A DNA stretch of 64,000 nt from Acidimicrobiales bacterium (lineage in GTDB: Bacteria > Actinomycetota > Acidimicrobiia > Acidimicrobiales > Aldehydirespiratoraceae), in NCBI GenBank assembly GCA_029246685.1, contig JAQWMR010000016.1:62001-126000 (forward strand), in the 5' to 3' direction. The translations under genes and the position numbers were made by a program. The first letter of the stretch is position 1, and each line of letters starts with the position of its first letter. Below are positions 26,061-35,611 of the stretch, in pieces. The notes beneath the pieces are model-generated. The model did not search any database, was not told the origin of the DNA, and saw only the letters and a list, made by a program, of their open reading frames with translations.

Positions 26061-26861
26061 GTGCCAGTACTCGCGGTGGTCAATCAGAAGGGCGGCGTCG
26101 GCAAGACGACCGTCGCGCTCGGCCTCGCGGCCACGGCGTGGGCTCGCGGTCTCGATGCCCTCGTCATCGATCTCGATCCACAGGGCAACGCCACGACCGG
26201 TTTGGGCGTCTGGGATCCGCCGTTCAGCGTGGACCAGGCGTTGGCCGAGGAACGGCCGGGCGCGATCGCGGGACTGCGCGTCGCCTCCGGATGGCCGACC
26301 GACGGTGGCCGCCCGCCGTCAGTCGTGCCCGCGACCGCGGCGCTTGCGGCGCGCGAGCCCCAGCTCCTCACCGACCCGATCGGCGCCAACGACCGGCTCG
26401 CGGTCGCGGTCGAAGGCGTGGACCACGATGTCGTCATCATCGACTGCCCGCCGTCGCTCGGGCTGCTCACCGTAAACGGCCTGTTCGCAGCCGACCGGGC
26501 CCTGATCGTCACCGAGCCGGGTGCCTGGGCATCGGACGGCGTCGGCCAGATCCTGCGGACGGTCAACCGCATCGCCGCCCGTCGAGCGAAGCCGCTGACG
26601 GTCGCCGGCGTTGCCGTCAATCGGCTCGGCCGCACGCGTGACGCTCGCTATTGGGACGAGCAGTTGCGCGCCGACCACGGCGACATGGTGCTGCCTGCAG
26701 TGCATCTGCGCGCCGCCGTGCCCGAGGCCGCGGCCGGATCGCTGCCGATCCACGCGCTCGGCAACCGGCCCGGCGCACAGGAAGCGGCGGCCGAGTTCGA
26801 TCAGCTGTTCGATCTCGTCCTGCCCATGCCATCACCGATGGGGGCCGGTCATGGCGTATGA
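26061..26861 (+). CDS. ParA/MinD-type P-loop ATPase
   Basis: The deviant Walker A motif VVNQKGGVGKTTVALGLA lies at the N-terminus, followed by DLDPQGNATTGLG and the Walker B-like VVIIDCPPSLGLLTVNGL. Length is 266 residues from a GTG at 26061. No ParB gene or parS-like repeat is near, so it is an orphan ParA-like protein that may position a cellular component rather than segregate DNA. Its stop overlaps the next gene by 11 nt, tying it to a small membrane protein. Confidence 0.88.
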   Translation: MPVLAVVNQKGGVGKTTVALGLAATAWARGLDALVIDLDPQGNATTGLGVWDPPFSVDQALAEERPGAIAGLRVASGWPTDGGRPPSVVPATAALAAREPQLLTDPIGANDRLAVAVEGVDHDVVIIDCPPSLGLLTVNGLFAADRALIVTEPGAWASDGVGQILRTVNRIAARRAKPLTVAGVAVNRLGRTRDARYWDEQLRADHGDMVLPAVHLRAAVPEAAAGSLPIHALGNRPGAQEAAAEFDQLFDLVLPMPSPMGAGHGV

Positions 26862-27168
26862 CCCGCAGGCGAACCGGCGCCGCCCCCGACCCGACGACGA
26901 CGCTCCGGCCCCGGTCGACGCCATCCTGGGAGAGGCGCCCACGGCCGTCGGAGCGGACTGGGCCCCTGGCGACGGTTCACCGGTCGCCGATGACCCGCCA
27001 CCCACGCCGGCAGTCACGCCCGAGCCGGCTGACCCGCCGTCGGACCAGCTCCTCCTGACGTCGGGTGTCGCGACCGCCATCGGCGGCCTGATTGCGCTCC
27101 TGACGCTGCGTCACCTCTGGGTTCGCCATCGTCGTCGCCGCGCCGCGGCCGAGGTCGAACCCGACTGA
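26851..27168 (+). CDS. Small Pro/Asp-rich single-pass membrane protein
   Basis: 105 residues: a disordered Pro/Ala/Asp N-terminus (~1-70), one membrane helix (TSGVATAIGGLIALLTLRHLWV) and a basic end (RHRRRRAAAEVEPD). It overlaps the ParA-like gene by 11 nt and so is probably cotranslated. It could be the membrane anchor or partner of that ATPase; no family recognised. Confidence 0.65.
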   Translation: MAYDPQANRRRPRPDDDAPAPVDAILGEAPTAVGADWAPGDGSPVADDPPPTPAVTPEPADPPSDQLLLTSGVATAIGGLIALLTLRHLWVRHRRRRAAAEVEPD

Positions 27169-27178
27169 GCGAGCCTGA

Positions 27179-28087
27179 TCAGCCGGCGGCTTCGAGCATG
27201 GCCGCGTCTTCGGCGGCGCGGGCCCGGTTGCGCTTCTCGGCTTCCTTGGCCCCTTCGGGGCAGCGGTCGATGTAGGGACACCAGCCGCACAATGGCCCCG
27301 TCCGCGGTTCGAACTCTCCGGTCTCGCACGCGGTGTTGATGCCATTCCACGTGGTTGCGAGCTTCTCGGTGACGACGTCGAGTTCTTTGCGGGTGACGTC
27401 GATCCCGACGGGCCGTTGGCCCAGGTAGAGCAGGCGCGCCCGCACCGGCATCTCGCCGCTGTCGGCTTCGACCGCCGCAGCATAGAGCAAGACCTGATCG
27501 AGTCGGCCTCGTCGGTAGCGCGGCGACGGCGCCTTCCCGGACTTGTAGTCGGTGACGACGAGGCCATCGCCCTCTCGTTCGAGCCGATCGACGATGCCGC
27601 GGAACGGCACACCGGCGAGTTCGACCTCGAGGTCGCGCTCGGTCGCCGCGACATCGACCGTGACCGGGTCCTCCAGCTTCCAGAGACCCTCGATCGCCTG
27701 CCATGCCTTCCAGCGGAAGTGGCGGCTCTTCTCTTCGTCGTATTCCAGCGCTGCGTAGTCGGACTGGGCCTCGGTCTCGGGCCATTCCTGCCGAGCGATC
27801 TTCTTCGCCTCGTCGGGCGTGCGCTCATCAGGGTGGCGCTGCATCAACAGCTCGAGCACCCGGTGGGCGAAACTGCCGGCAAGTGCGGCCTCACCCGGTG
27901 GATCGGGCAGCCGGTCGACGTAGCGATGCCGCCAACGGCGGGGGCACTGCTCGAACGTGCCCGCTCCGGAGGGCGACAGCCGCGGTGGTGGCGTGGGAAC
28001 GCCGACCTCGCGCATCTCCCCCTCGAGATCGAGCGATGCCGGGTCGACGGGGTTGGCCAGACCGATGGCATCGGGATCGAGTTCCAT
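27179..28087 (-). CDS. RecB-family PD-(D/E)XK nuclease (single domain)
   Basis: A 302-residue nuclease of the RecB/AddB C-terminal type. The N-terminal CPRRWRHRYVDRLPD, the catalytic GIVDRLEREGDGLVVTDYKSGK (D...DxK) and QVLLYAAAVE (the trailing QxxxY) are all present. C-terminal cysteines CGWCPYIDRC together with the early CPRRW Cys form the iron-sulfur ring typical of AddB/Cas4-like exonucleases. It stands alone, without helicase or cas genes, and is convergent with the small membrane gene. Confidence 0.9.
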   Translation of the reverse strand: MELDPDAIGLANPVDPASLDLEGEMREVGVPTPPPRLSPSGAGTFEQCPRRWRHRYVDRLPDPPGEAALAGSFAHRVLELLMQRHPDERTPDEAKKIARQEWPETEAQSDYAALEYDEEKSRHFRWKAWQAIEGLWKLEDPVTVDVAATERDLEVELAGVPFRGIVDRLEREGDGLVVTDYKSGKAPSPRYRRGRLDQVLLYAAAVEADSGEMPVRARLLYLGQRPVGIDVTRKELDVVTEKLATTWNGINTACETGEFEPRTGPLCGWCPYIDRCPEGAKEAEKRNRARAAEDAAMLEAAG

Positions 28088-28117
28088 GCTTGTAGTTCTA
28101 CCAGGCGGGTGTGACAG

Positions 28118-28708
28118 TCACCGGAGATGGGCGAGGACCGGTTCGTCGGTCCAGACCTGGATCTCCACGAACGTGTGCTGCGCCGACATCGGGTCGCTCG
28201 GGCCCTCGTCCTGCGAGGCCGGCAGTCCATACGCCTCGACCAGTTCGGCGACATCGTCGAGCCGATGGACCCGCCTGCAGAGTTCCGCAGGCGCGACCGG
28301 GAGCCCAAGGTCCTCCCCCTCCGCCATCGCCGCGAAGCTGTCCCACCACGTGATGCTCGTTGCGTCGGCCGGCAGGTCGCTCAGCAGAATCTCGATCGAC
28401 TCCATGCGCGGGCTGAGCTGTCGGAACCAAGGAGACTCCCCGAGCGTGAAGTAGTGCGGCGCGCGGCGTTCGATCCGTCCGCCGGTGGCCGTGAACGCGT
28501 CGCGCAAGCGCCGCTCCGCCTCCGCTCGCAGCTCCATGTAGAGACGCCCGAAGCGGCGCCGATTCCGCCCACGCTCATGCTCGGCAGCCAGATCCGCGAG
28601 CACGCCGTCGACGTCCTCGTCCGCCACATCCGAGAGATTCAGGAACGGCGGCCGACCCGCCACGTAGTAGTGCACGGCGATCTCGGGCTGCGTGACCACC
28701 GCCCGCAC
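28118..28708 (-). CDS. Hypothetical protein next to parE
   Basis: A 196-residue cytosolic protein with a distinct N-terminus (VHYYVAGRPPFLNLSD), an Arg/Glu-rich helical centre and an acidic C-terminal half ending in TFVEIQVWTDEPV. I do not recognise a family. It starts 4 nt after parE's stop and is probably cotranscribed with it. Confidence 0.6.
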   Translation of the reverse strand: MRAVVTQPEIAVHYYVAGRPPFLNLSDVADEDVDGVLADLAAEHERGRNRRRFGRLYMELRAEAERRLRDAFTATGGRIERRAPHYFTLGESPWFRQLSPRMESIEILLSDLPADATSITWWDSFAAMAEGEDLGLPVAPAELCRRVHRLDDVAELVEAYGLPASQDEGPSDPMSAQHTFVEIQVWTDEPVLAHLR

Positions 28709-28712
28709 GCCC

Positions 28713-30764
28713 CTAGATGTCGAGGGTTGTCGCGTCGACCAGGGCGGAGTTCTTCACGAGGAAGTCGCGACGGACGGCGACGTCGTTGCCCATCAGGACA
28801 TCGAACATCTTCGCGGCGTCCTTCGCCTCCTTCGCGTCGTCCATGGTGAGACGGCGCAGCGTGCGCGTCTGCGGGTCGAGTGCACAGTGGCGCAGCTCGT
28901 CCACGTTCATCTCGCCCAGACCCTTGAACCGTTGCCACTTGACATTCTCGGGCTTGCGCCGGTTGCCCTTGCACAGGTCGGCAGTGACGGCGTCGCGCTC
29001 TTCGTCCGTGTAGACGCGGTAGGTCTCGTCGCCCACCTTCGTGGTGTAGAGCGGCGGCTGGGCCGCGAAGACGTTGCCCGCCTCGAGCATCGGGAGCATG
29101 TACTGGTGGATGAGGGTGAGGAGCAGGCAGCGGATGTGGCTGCCATCGACGTCGGCGTCGCACAGGATCACGATCCGCCCGTAGCGAGCGTCGGCCAGGT
29201 TGAACTCCTTGCCCGCGCCGGCGCCCATCGCCGTGAAGAGGGCCTGCGCCTCGGCGTTGTCGAGAACCTGCTTCTGGCTCGCCTTCGCGGCGTTGACCAC
29301 TTTGCCCCGCAGCGGAAGGATCGCCATCGTCTCGGAGTCGCGGCCTCGCTTGGCCGGGCCGGCTGCCGAGTCGCCCTCCACGAGGATCAGCTCGGAGTCG
29401 ACGCCGTGAACACGGCAGTCGGCGAGTTTCTCGGGCATGCCGGTGGAGCCGAGTGAGGCAGCTTTGCGCTTGTTCTCGAGGAGCGTCTTGGAATCGACCC
29501 GGTTCTGGATCGCGGATGCGAGCTTGTCGGCGATTGCCTTCACATGACTGCGAGGGCCGCCTCCGGGTTCGAACCATTCCTTGAGCTGCTCATAGACGAG
29601 CCGGGAGACGATCCCCTCGATCGCGGGAGTGCCGAGTTCCTGCTTGGTCTGGCCGCGGAACTGCGGCTCCGGGAAGGTGACCTTCAGCGCGGCGACGAGC
29701 CCCTCCTGGACGTCGTCCTTCACCGCCTTGTGCTTGTCCTGTTTCGCCAGCTTGGCGAGCTTGCGGTTGTCCTTCAGGACGACGTTGTTGACTACGCGCG
29801 TGAGCGCCTTGTCGAACCCGGCGCGGTGGGTGCCGCCCTGGCTCGTGGGGATCGTGTTGACGAACGTGACGACCTCGGTGTCGTAGCCCTTCACCCACCG
29901 CAGGGCGATGTCGACTGTGCATTCGCGGTCCACATCGGTCATCTTGCCGTTGACCGGCACCTTCTCGGTGAAGGTGTCGATGCCGTTGCACGTGACGATC
30001 TGGCTGACGTTTTCGCCGATCGACAGATGGTCGACGAGGTCCGCGAGGCCGCCTCGGCTGACGAAGGAGAACGGCTCCTTGCGACCACCCGAACGCTTGT
30101 CGGTGACCGTCACTTTCATGCCCGGGACGAGGAAGCACGCCTGCGTGGCGCGATCGCAGATCTCGTCGGCGTCGATGACCGCCTCGGGATCGAAGATGTC
30201 GAAATCCGGCCAGAAGCGGACGCGGGTGCCGGTCTTGTTCTTCGAGATCTTCTTGATCTTGGCCAGGGTGTGGCCTGCCTTGAACTTCGAGCCGGTGAAC
30301 TGCCCGGCGACGCGCTCGTTGAATGCGAGGAGGTGGGTGGCGCCATCGCGGTCGACCTCGGCCACCAGCTTGGCGGCGAGTGCGTTGACCACCGAGGCAC
30401 CGACCCCGTGCAGACCGCCCGACGAGGAATAGGCGCCGCCGCCGAACTTGCCACCGGCGTGGAGCTCGGTGAAGACGACCTCGAGCGCCGACACCTTGCG
30501 CTTGGTGTGCTTGTCGACCGGGATTCCGCGCCCGTTGTCGGACACCTCGATGGACTTGTCTCGGTGGAGCGTGACCTCGACCTTGTTGGCGAAGCCGGCG
30601 GCGGCCTCGTCGACCGCGTTGTCGATCAGCTCCCAGACGAGGTGCATCAGGCCCTCGGACCCTGTGCCGCCGATGTACATGCCGGGCCGCTTGCGCACGG
30701 CTTCGAGACCCTCGAGGGTCTGGATGGCGTCGGCGTCGTATCCGCTGGATTTCTTCGTGGCCAC
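28713..30764 (-). CDS. parE: DNA topoisomerase type IIA ATPase subunit (ParE/GyrB)
   Basis: The ATPase subunit of a type IIA topoisomerase, 683 residues from GTG 30764. GHKL motifs: ELIDNAVDEAAAG, SDNGRGIPVDKH and GGLHGVGASVVNALA. Toprim motifs: LVEGDSAAGPAKRGRD, LPLRGKVVNAAKA and CDADVDGSHIRC. The C-terminal IDP-like block QRFKGLGEMN is complete. The matching GyrA/ParC-type gene is at 45251-47671 on the same strand, unlinked. Whether this pair is topo IV or gyrase cannot be decided without the rest of the genome; the separation from each other and from dnaA-type neighbours favours a ParE/ParC pair. Confidence 0.93.
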   Translation of the reverse strand: MATKKSSGYDADAIQTLEGLEAVRKRPGMYIGGTGSEGLMHLVWELIDNAVDEAAAGFANKVEVTLHRDKSIEVSDNGRGIPVDKHTKRKVSALEVVFTELHAGGKFGGGAYSSSGGLHGVGASVVNALAAKLVAEVDRDGATHLLAFNERVAGQFTGSKFKAGHTLAKIKKISKNKTGTRVRFWPDFDIFDPEAVIDADEICDRATQACFLVPGMKVTVTDKRSGGRKEPFSFVSRGGLADLVDHLSIGENVSQIVTCNGIDTFTEKVPVNGKMTDVDRECTVDIALRWVKGYDTEVVTFVNTIPTSQGGTHRAGFDKALTRVVNNVVLKDNRKLAKLAKQDKHKAVKDDVQEGLVAALKVTFPEPQFRGQTKQELGTPAIEGIVSRLVYEQLKEWFEPGGGPRSHVKAIADKLASAIQNRVDSKTLLENKRKAASLGSTGMPEKLADCRVHGVDSELILVEGDSAAGPAKRGRDSETMAILPLRGKVVNAAKASQKQVLDNAEAQALFTAMGAGAGKEFNLADARYGRIVILCDADVDGSHIRCLLLTLIHQYMLPMLEAGNVFAAQPPLYTTKVGDETYRVYTDEERDAVTADLCKGNRRKPENVKWQRFKGLGEMNVDELRHCALDPQTRTLRRLTMDDAKEAKDAAKMFDVLMGNDVAVRRDFLVKNSALVDATTLDI

Positions 30765-30792
30765 GGGCCGACCGTAGCGCCGCAGTGTGACA

Positions 30793-30816
30793 GCGCGGTG
30801 CCACCCGGCACCGCGC
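30793..30816. promoter_or_regulatory. Inverted repeat in the divergent parE/PhyH intergenic region
   Basis: GCGCGGTGCC (30793-30802) and GGCACCGCGC (30807-30816) pair perfectly with a 4-nt loop. Further GGTGCC/GGCACC hexamers occur at 30831, 30855 and 30865. Its position just upstream of the parE start and of the divergent PhyH gene suits an operator or an RNA hairpin. Confidence 0.35.
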
Positions 30817-30863
30817 CAGAGAGCACAGCAGGTGCCACCCGTCGACTCCCGGGGGCACCTTCG

Positions 30864-32012
30864 GTGCCCTCGAAATCCGTGCCGTTCTTCCGTCGCTGGA
30901 ATCGACCCACCGACCATGAGGTCGAGCTCACCGATCCTGACGCCGCTTTGGCTGCCGCGGACCGGACCGCCGACGCGGGCGACCACCGCGGCGCGATCAC
31001 GATCCTCACGGAAGCGAACCGACTCTCGCGGGACCGCCGCCTCGATCGTCGACTCGTCGATGCTCGCTCAGCCGCCTTCGAGCACACCGAGTTCTCACGA
31101 GAGCAACCCACCCTGCCCGAGACCGAGGATCTGTTCCCCGGTGTCCTCATTCCCGAGATCACGCCGGATGAGCTGTCCGTCACCACGCTCCGCAGCGCGA
31201 TCACGCATCACGGCTCGCTCATCGTGCGCGGACTCGTCGACGTTGATCGCGTCGTCCAGTTGCGCGACGACATCGACAACGCCATCGCGTGCTTCGACAA
31301 CCAGGCGGAGGACGGCCCCCACGAGGACCGACCCGATCTCGACGGGTATTTCCACTCCTTCGCCCGTGATCAGGAGAGCAACCGGCAGCGAATCCGCAAC
31401 GGCGGCTCGATCCTCACGATCAACTCCCCCGCAACGCTCTTCGACCTGACGGAGACCTTCCACGAGACCGGCATGGACCAACTCGCGCAGGACTACTTCG
31501 GTGAGCCGCCCCTGTTGCTGGGTCGAAAGATGACGCTTCGCCGCATCCGCAAGAAGGGCAACACCGGAGGGTGGCACCAGGACGGGGCGTTCATGGGCGA
31601 GGGCATCCGCTCACTGAATCTGTAGATCCCGCTCACGCACTGCGGTGACACCGCGCCGGGCATCGACATCGTCGGAAAGCGGCTCGACCACATCGTCGAG
31701 ACCGGCACCGGCGCCTTTGCACCGTGGGCGACCAGCCCGGAGGCTGCAGAGAAGGAGGCCGAGGGCGTGCTCGTCCGACCCATCTTCGAGCCGGGCGACG
31801 CGCTGTTCTTCGACCACTTCAACCTGCACCGAACCGCTATCGATCCGGGCATGACAAGCGATCGCCACGCCATCGAAACATGCTTGCTCGCGCCCTCGAC
31901 CTACGGCGCGATGCTCAGTCCGAACGACGAGGGCTACGACCCCGCGATCAGGTACCGATCGTTCTCTAGCCCGGCTGCTTCACGTAGCGGAGATAGGGCA
32001 CCGGGGCCGTGA
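30864..32012 (+). pseudogene. PhyH-family Fe(II)/2-oxoglutarate dioxygenase interrupted by an in-frame TAG
   Basis: A phytanoyl-CoA dioxygenase-like protein. The Fe ligands are visible as WHQDGAFM (HxD, before the lesion) and FDHFNLHRTAIDPGMTSDRH (distal His and the 2OG-binding Arg, after it). A TAG at 31623-31625 splits the chain at SLNL-stop-IPLTHCG, where a Trp is expected (TGG to TAG). The frame continues without another stop to 32012, running 47 nt into the 3' end of the convergent peroxiredoxin gene. GTG start at 30864 or 30879. The first part would lack the distal His and be inactive if termination is real. Confidence 0.75.
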
Positions 32013-32622
32013 AGTCGCCGTGCTTTGCTCGAGCATCGTCATCGGAGACGCTCGGAACCACGATCACGTCGTCACCGTTCTTCCAGTTGGCCGGGGTGGC
32101 CACCTGTTCGGTCGCCGTCAGCTGGATCGAGTCGAGCATGCGCAGGATCTCGTCGAAGTTCCGGCCGGTGGTCATCGGATAGGTGAGCTGTGCCTTGATC
32201 CGCTTGTCCGGACCGATGATGAAGACGGTGCGAGCGGTCGCGTTGTCGCCGGCCGTGCGGCCTTCCGACGTGTCACCGGCATCGGCCGGGAGCATGTCGT
32301 AGGCCTTCACGATCTCGAGCGTGGGGTCACCGATGAGGGGGTAGTTGAGGGCGTTGCCGGTGGCGGTCTGGATATCGGCCGCCCAACCCTCGTGATCGTC
32401 GACCCCGTCGACGCTGATGCCGATGATCTGGCAGCCGCGAGCAGCGAAGTCGTCCTTCATCCCGGCGACCGTGCCGAGTTCGGTGGTGCAGACCGGGGTG
32501 AAGTCCTTCGGGTGGGAGAACAGCAGTGCCCAGCCATCTCCGATCCAATCGTGGAAATCAATGGTGCCCGCCGTCGTTGTTGCTTTGAAGTCGGGTGCGA
32601 TGTCGTTGATGCGTAGTGCCAT
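31966..32622 (-). CDS. 1-Cys peroxiredoxin (Prx6-type)
   Basis: Reduces hydroperoxides through one peroxidatic Cys. The motif PKDFTPVCTTELG has Cys45 with the catalytic Thr42, and the partner Arg sits in GDNATARTVFIIGPD. The long C-terminal domain (to residue 218) with PATPANW-like spacing (EQVATPANWKNGDDVIV) is the Prx6 hallmark. ATG 32622 (MALRIND) is preferred over one four codons upstream. Confidence 0.95.
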   Translation of the reverse strand: MALRINDIAPDFKATTTAGTIDFHDWIGDGWALLFSHPKDFTPVCTTELGTVAGMKDDFAARGCQIIGISVDGVDDHEGWAADIQTATGNALNYPLIGDPTLEIVKAYDMLPADAGDTSEGRTAGDNATARTVFIIGPDKRIKAQLTYPMTTGRNFDEILRMLDSIQLTATEQVATPANWKNGDDVIVVPSVSDDDARAKHGDFTAPVPYLRYVKQPG

Positions 32623-32669
32623 GCCCCTATTCAACGCAGTTAGCTCTCAGCCATTCCAGAGGAGCGGAA

Positions 32670-32741
32670 ATGATCGTGAACGAACAATCTGCGGCGGTGC
32701 GCCGCGCCGAGGTGGACGACGTTCGGTACGGTCGTCGCTGA
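32670..32741 (+). CDS. Possible 23-codon leader ORF
   Basis: An ATG at 32670 with GGAG about 6 nt upstream opens a 23-codon frame (MIVNEQSAAVRRAEVDDVRY...). Its TGA overlaps the ATG of the lipoprotein gene (TGATG). The spacing is good for translational coupling, but such short frames arise by chance and no family is recognisable. Confidence 0.3.
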   Translation: MIVNEQSAAVRRAEVDDVRYGRR

Positions 32742-33375
32742 TGTCTGCTCTTTCGCGCATCCGATTGATTGCTTCGGTGGTCGCCCTCGTGCTGCTGGCC
32801 GCCGCGTGTGGTTCGGACTCGCCGACGACGGAGAAAACACCAACAGCAGCGGTGGCAGCGACGGAGACGCCGATACTCCGGCGAACGACGAAGCGACCGA
32901 GCCTGATGCCGCGGCCAACGCCGAGGAGAACATCGACGATCTCGAGGAGACGGACAACATCCGTTCCTGCGAGGTGCTCGACGTACGCACCGGCCAACCG
33001 ACCTCGATCAGCGACACGGTCACCGGTGACCGGCCTGTGCTGTTGTGGTTCTGGGCACCGCATTGACCGACATGCTGACGGGAGGCTCCCGTCGTCGAGC
33101 AGTTCGCTCGAGACCACGCTGAAGAAATCCAGGTTGTGGGCGTCGGTGCCCAGGACGACTTCGAATACGCGCTCGGCTTTCTCGCCGACACCGGCGTGAC
33201 CACTCCCGACATGCTGTGGGATCCGTCCTTCGTCACGTGGTCCACCTTCGGCGTGCGAATCAACAGCTAGATGAAGCTGGTATCGCCCGACCTCGAGATG
33301 GGGACGGACCTGTTCTACGACTTCGGATCCACCGAGCAGAACCAGATCCTCGAGGCGCTCGCCGACTTCAGCTGA
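32741..33375 (+). pseudogene. TlpA-like thioredoxin-fold lipoprotein with frameshift and three in-frame stops
   Basis: The ATG at 32741 encodes a lipoprotein signal (LVLLAAACGSD, lipobox Cys23). A single missing base near 32821 then shifts to the frame of an acidic linker (DDGENTNSSGGSDGD). The thioredoxin domain follows with TGDRPVLLWFWAPH, TGA 33064-33066, PTC, TGA 33076-33078 and REAPVVEQFA. The expected active site is WAP-x-C-P-T-C-R-R-E-A-P, so the first TGA falls exactly on the first catalytic Cys. A TAG at 33268-33270 (GVRINS-stop-MKLVSPD) lies in the C-terminal half; the frame ends at 33375. Role when intact: periplasmic/extracytoplasmic thiol reductant. As read by the standard code it is dead. 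Confidence 0.75.
33077..33093 (+). other. Tight hairpin just 3' of the active-site TGA (bSECIS-like geometry)
   Basis: GACGGGA (33077-33083), loop GGC, TCCCGTC (33087-33093): a perfect 7-bp stem. The apical loop begins 17 nt after the TGA at 33064-33066 and its first base is G. Both are within what is usually required of bacterial SECIS elements. The stem may still be a chance product of GC-rich codons. Confidence 0.3.
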
Positions 33376-33446
33376 CCCGAGCACAACGCTGGAGTCGATG
33401 GTCCCTCCGTGGTTGAATGCAGGTCGTATCCACGGGGAGGTAGAGG

Positions 33447-34541
33447 GTGAAACGTCCGCCCATTCGCGTGCTCGACGTCGCCGGTTCGCCCGGCGAGATG
33501 GGCCGCCAGCACGGCATGCAGCATGCGGACGAGATCCGCTCCTACGCCGAGGAACGAGTCCGTCTCGTGATGACCGGAACATGGAGCGGGGGTCCACTCG
33601 ACCGTGGCACCGTCCTCGATCTCGCTGACGCCTGTCTGCCCGCCCATGAGTCGTTCTCGCCGACACTCCACGAAGAGATGCTGGCCATGGCGGGAGCCGC
33701 CGGGATCACCCCGGCCGAAGCGATCGTCGGCGGCGGCTTCACCGACTTCGTCGACACGGTCCGCGCCAACCTCGGTGGCGTCCACCCGCCGGAAACCATC
33801 GAGGACGACTGCACCGCCTTCATCGTCCCCGACCACCGCGCCGACGGCGCCGGGTTCTACGGACAGACGTGGGACATGCACGACTCGGCGACGGACTACG
33901 TGGTCTTGCTGCGAACCCGTCCGTCCGACGCGCCGGCCTCGCTCGTCTTCACGACAACCGGGTGCCTCGGCCAGATCGGCATGAACGAGCTGGGCGTCTG
34001 TGTGGGGATCAACAACCTGACGGCATCCGACGGCGGCATCGGCGTGACGTGGCCGTCCGTCGTGCGTGAGGCACTCCACCGGGAGACGGCCGGGGAGGCC
34101 CGAGACGTCATCCTCGAGGCTGATCTGGCCGGCGGCCACAACTTCATGGTCTTCGATGCCGAGGGCGAGGGCTACAACATCGAAGCAATGCCCACGGTCC
34201 GCCCGGTGACGCCGTTGGGCGACGCCGCGCTCTCCCACACGAACCACACGACGGTCGCGGAGACGCAGGCGGTCGAGGGCGTGCGAGCCGACGCCCTTCA
34301 GGCGAGCTCCCACTTCCGCCTCGAGACAGCCGAGACGGAGCTCGACCGTGACGGCATCACTGCCGGCGAACTGATGACGCTGACCGGCGGAGCGGTCTGC
34401 CAGGTCTCGAAAGAGCCGAGCCACATCGAGTCCAGCGGCGCGACGATCATGCGGCCGCGCACTCGTGAGTTCTGGGCCTGTTGGGGACTCCCCAGCGAGA
34501 ACGACTACCAGCAGATCGCGTTCGCCGGAGCGACCGCATGA
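33447..34541 (+). CDS. C45-family Ntn-hydrolase (acyl-CoA:6-APA acyltransferase-like)
   Basis: A 364-residue protein with the family pattern: N-terminal [19 protein letters not shown], then [18 protein letters not shown], in which the Cys after Asp-Asp would be the autoprocessed N-terminal nucleophile. It continues with [29 protein letters not shown] and the C-terminal [16 protein letters not shown]. The family cleaves or transfers acyl groups on amides. It starts with GTG 33447 behind GGGGAGG, and its stop overlaps potA (ATGA). It is the first gene of the polyamine cluster, so an acylated polyamine or related amide is a likely substrate; that is inference. Confidence 0.85.
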   Translation: MKRPPIRVLDVAGSPGEMGRQHGMQHADEIRSYAEERVRLVMTGTWSGGPLDRGTVLDLADACLPAHESFSPTLHEEMLAMAGAAGITPAEAIVGGGFTDFVDTVRANLGGVHPPETIEDDCTAFIVPDHRADGAGFYGQTWDMHDSATDYVVLLRTRPSDAPASLVFTTTGCLGQIGMNELGVCVGINNLTASDGGIGVTWPSVVREALHRETAGEARDVILEADLAGGHNFMVFDAEGEGYNIEAMPTVRPVTPLGDAALSHTNHTTVAETQAVEGVRADALQASSHFRLETAETELDRDGITAGELMTLTGGAVCQVSKEPSHIESSGATIMRPRTREFWACWGLPSENDYQQIAFAGATA

Positions 34542-35611
34542 GCGATGCCTTAGCGGCAGTCACACTCGGCGGCCTGACCAAGCGATTCGACGACGTGACC
34601 GCCGTCGACCACGTCGACCTCGAGATCGCCGACGGTGAGTTCTTCGCCCTGCTCGGCCCGTCCGGCTGCGGCAAGACCACAACCCTGCGGATGATCGCCG
34701 GACTGGAATTCCCGACCGAGGGCAGCCTGCAGATCTTCGGCGACGAGGTCGGCACGCTCCCGCCGAACAAGCGGCCGGTCAACACCGTCTTCCAGAGCTA
34801 CGCACTGTTCCCGCACATGTCCGTCCTACAGAACGTCGCCTTCGGACTGCGGATGCAGAAGGTCTCGAAGCCGGAGGCGATGGGCCGTGCCCAGGAAGCC
34901 ATCGGGCTTGTCCGCATGGACAGTATGGAGAACCGGCGGCCCGACCAGCTCTCGGGCGGTCAGCAACAGCGGGTCGCTCTCGCTCGGGCGCTCGTCAACA
35001 GCCCGAAGGTCCTTCTGCTCGACGAGCCGCTCGGCGCGCTCGACCTGAAGCTCCGCCAGGAGATGCAGCGGGAACTCAAGACGCTTCAGCGCGAAGTCGG
35101 CATCACGTTCGTCTTCGTCACGCACGATCAGGCGGAGGCGCTCACCATGAGCGACCGGATCGGAGTCATGAACGAAGGCGAGCTCCTCCAGGTCGGAACG
35201 CCCGAGGAGATCTACGAGCGGCCGGTCAACCGCTTCGTCGCAGACTTCATCGGCCAGACGAACCTGCTCGACGGCACCGTCGAGGCCACGGGAACTGTCT
35301 GTCTCAGCAACGGCGCTCGCGTGGGTGTCGACACGGAAGGAGTTGCCGTCGGTGGCGCGGTGGCCATCAGTGTGCGGCCCGAGCGAGCCACACTCCACGG
35401 CCGCGGCGGCGCTCCCCCGGGTCGGCCGAGCGTGGACGGCCGCCTCGAACAGATCACCTATCTCGGCAACGCGCTGGTCTTCACTGTCGCGCTCGATTGG
35501 ATGAGTCTGGACGTGCGCGTGGAGAACCAGGCCGACCTCGATGTGCGTGAAATCGGCAGTGAGGTGTCCGTCTCATGGGATGCGGACGCCGCCTCGGTGG
35601 TGCAGGAGTGA
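34538..35611 (+). CDS. potA: Polyamine ABC transporter ATPase
   Basis: The ATPase of a spermidine/putrescine importer. Walker [17 protein letters not shown]-loop [12 protein letters not shown], signature [15 protein letters not shown], Walker [17 protein letters not shown] and the H-loop [14 protein letters not shown] are all intact. A C-terminal TOBE region (~275-355) includes AISVRPERA. 357 residues. It overlaps both neighbours by 4 nt, so potA, potB and the C45 gene are translationally coupled. Confidence 0.95.
   Translation: MSDALAAVTLGGLTKRFDDVTAVDHVDLEIADGEFFALLGPSGCGKTTTLRMIAGLEFPTEGSLQIFGDEVGTLPPNKRPVNTVFQSYALFPHMSVLQNVAFGLRMQKVSKPEAMGRAQEAIGLVRMDSMENRRPDQLSGGQQQRVALARALVNSPKVLLLDEPLGALDLKLRQEMQRELKTLQREVGITFVFVTHDQAEALTMSDRIGVMNEGELLQVGTPEEIYERPVNRFVADFIGQTNLLDGTVEATGTVCLSNGARVGVDTEGVAVGGAVAISVRPERATLHGRGGAPPGRPSVDGRLEQITYLGNALVFTVALDWMSLDVRVENQADLDVREIGSEVSVSWDADAASVVQE

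Noticed and set aside
26061..27168. Chromosome partition locus (parAB)
   Set aside because: There is no ParB gene or parS-like site; the partner gene is a small membrane protein, so an orphan ParA is the safer call.
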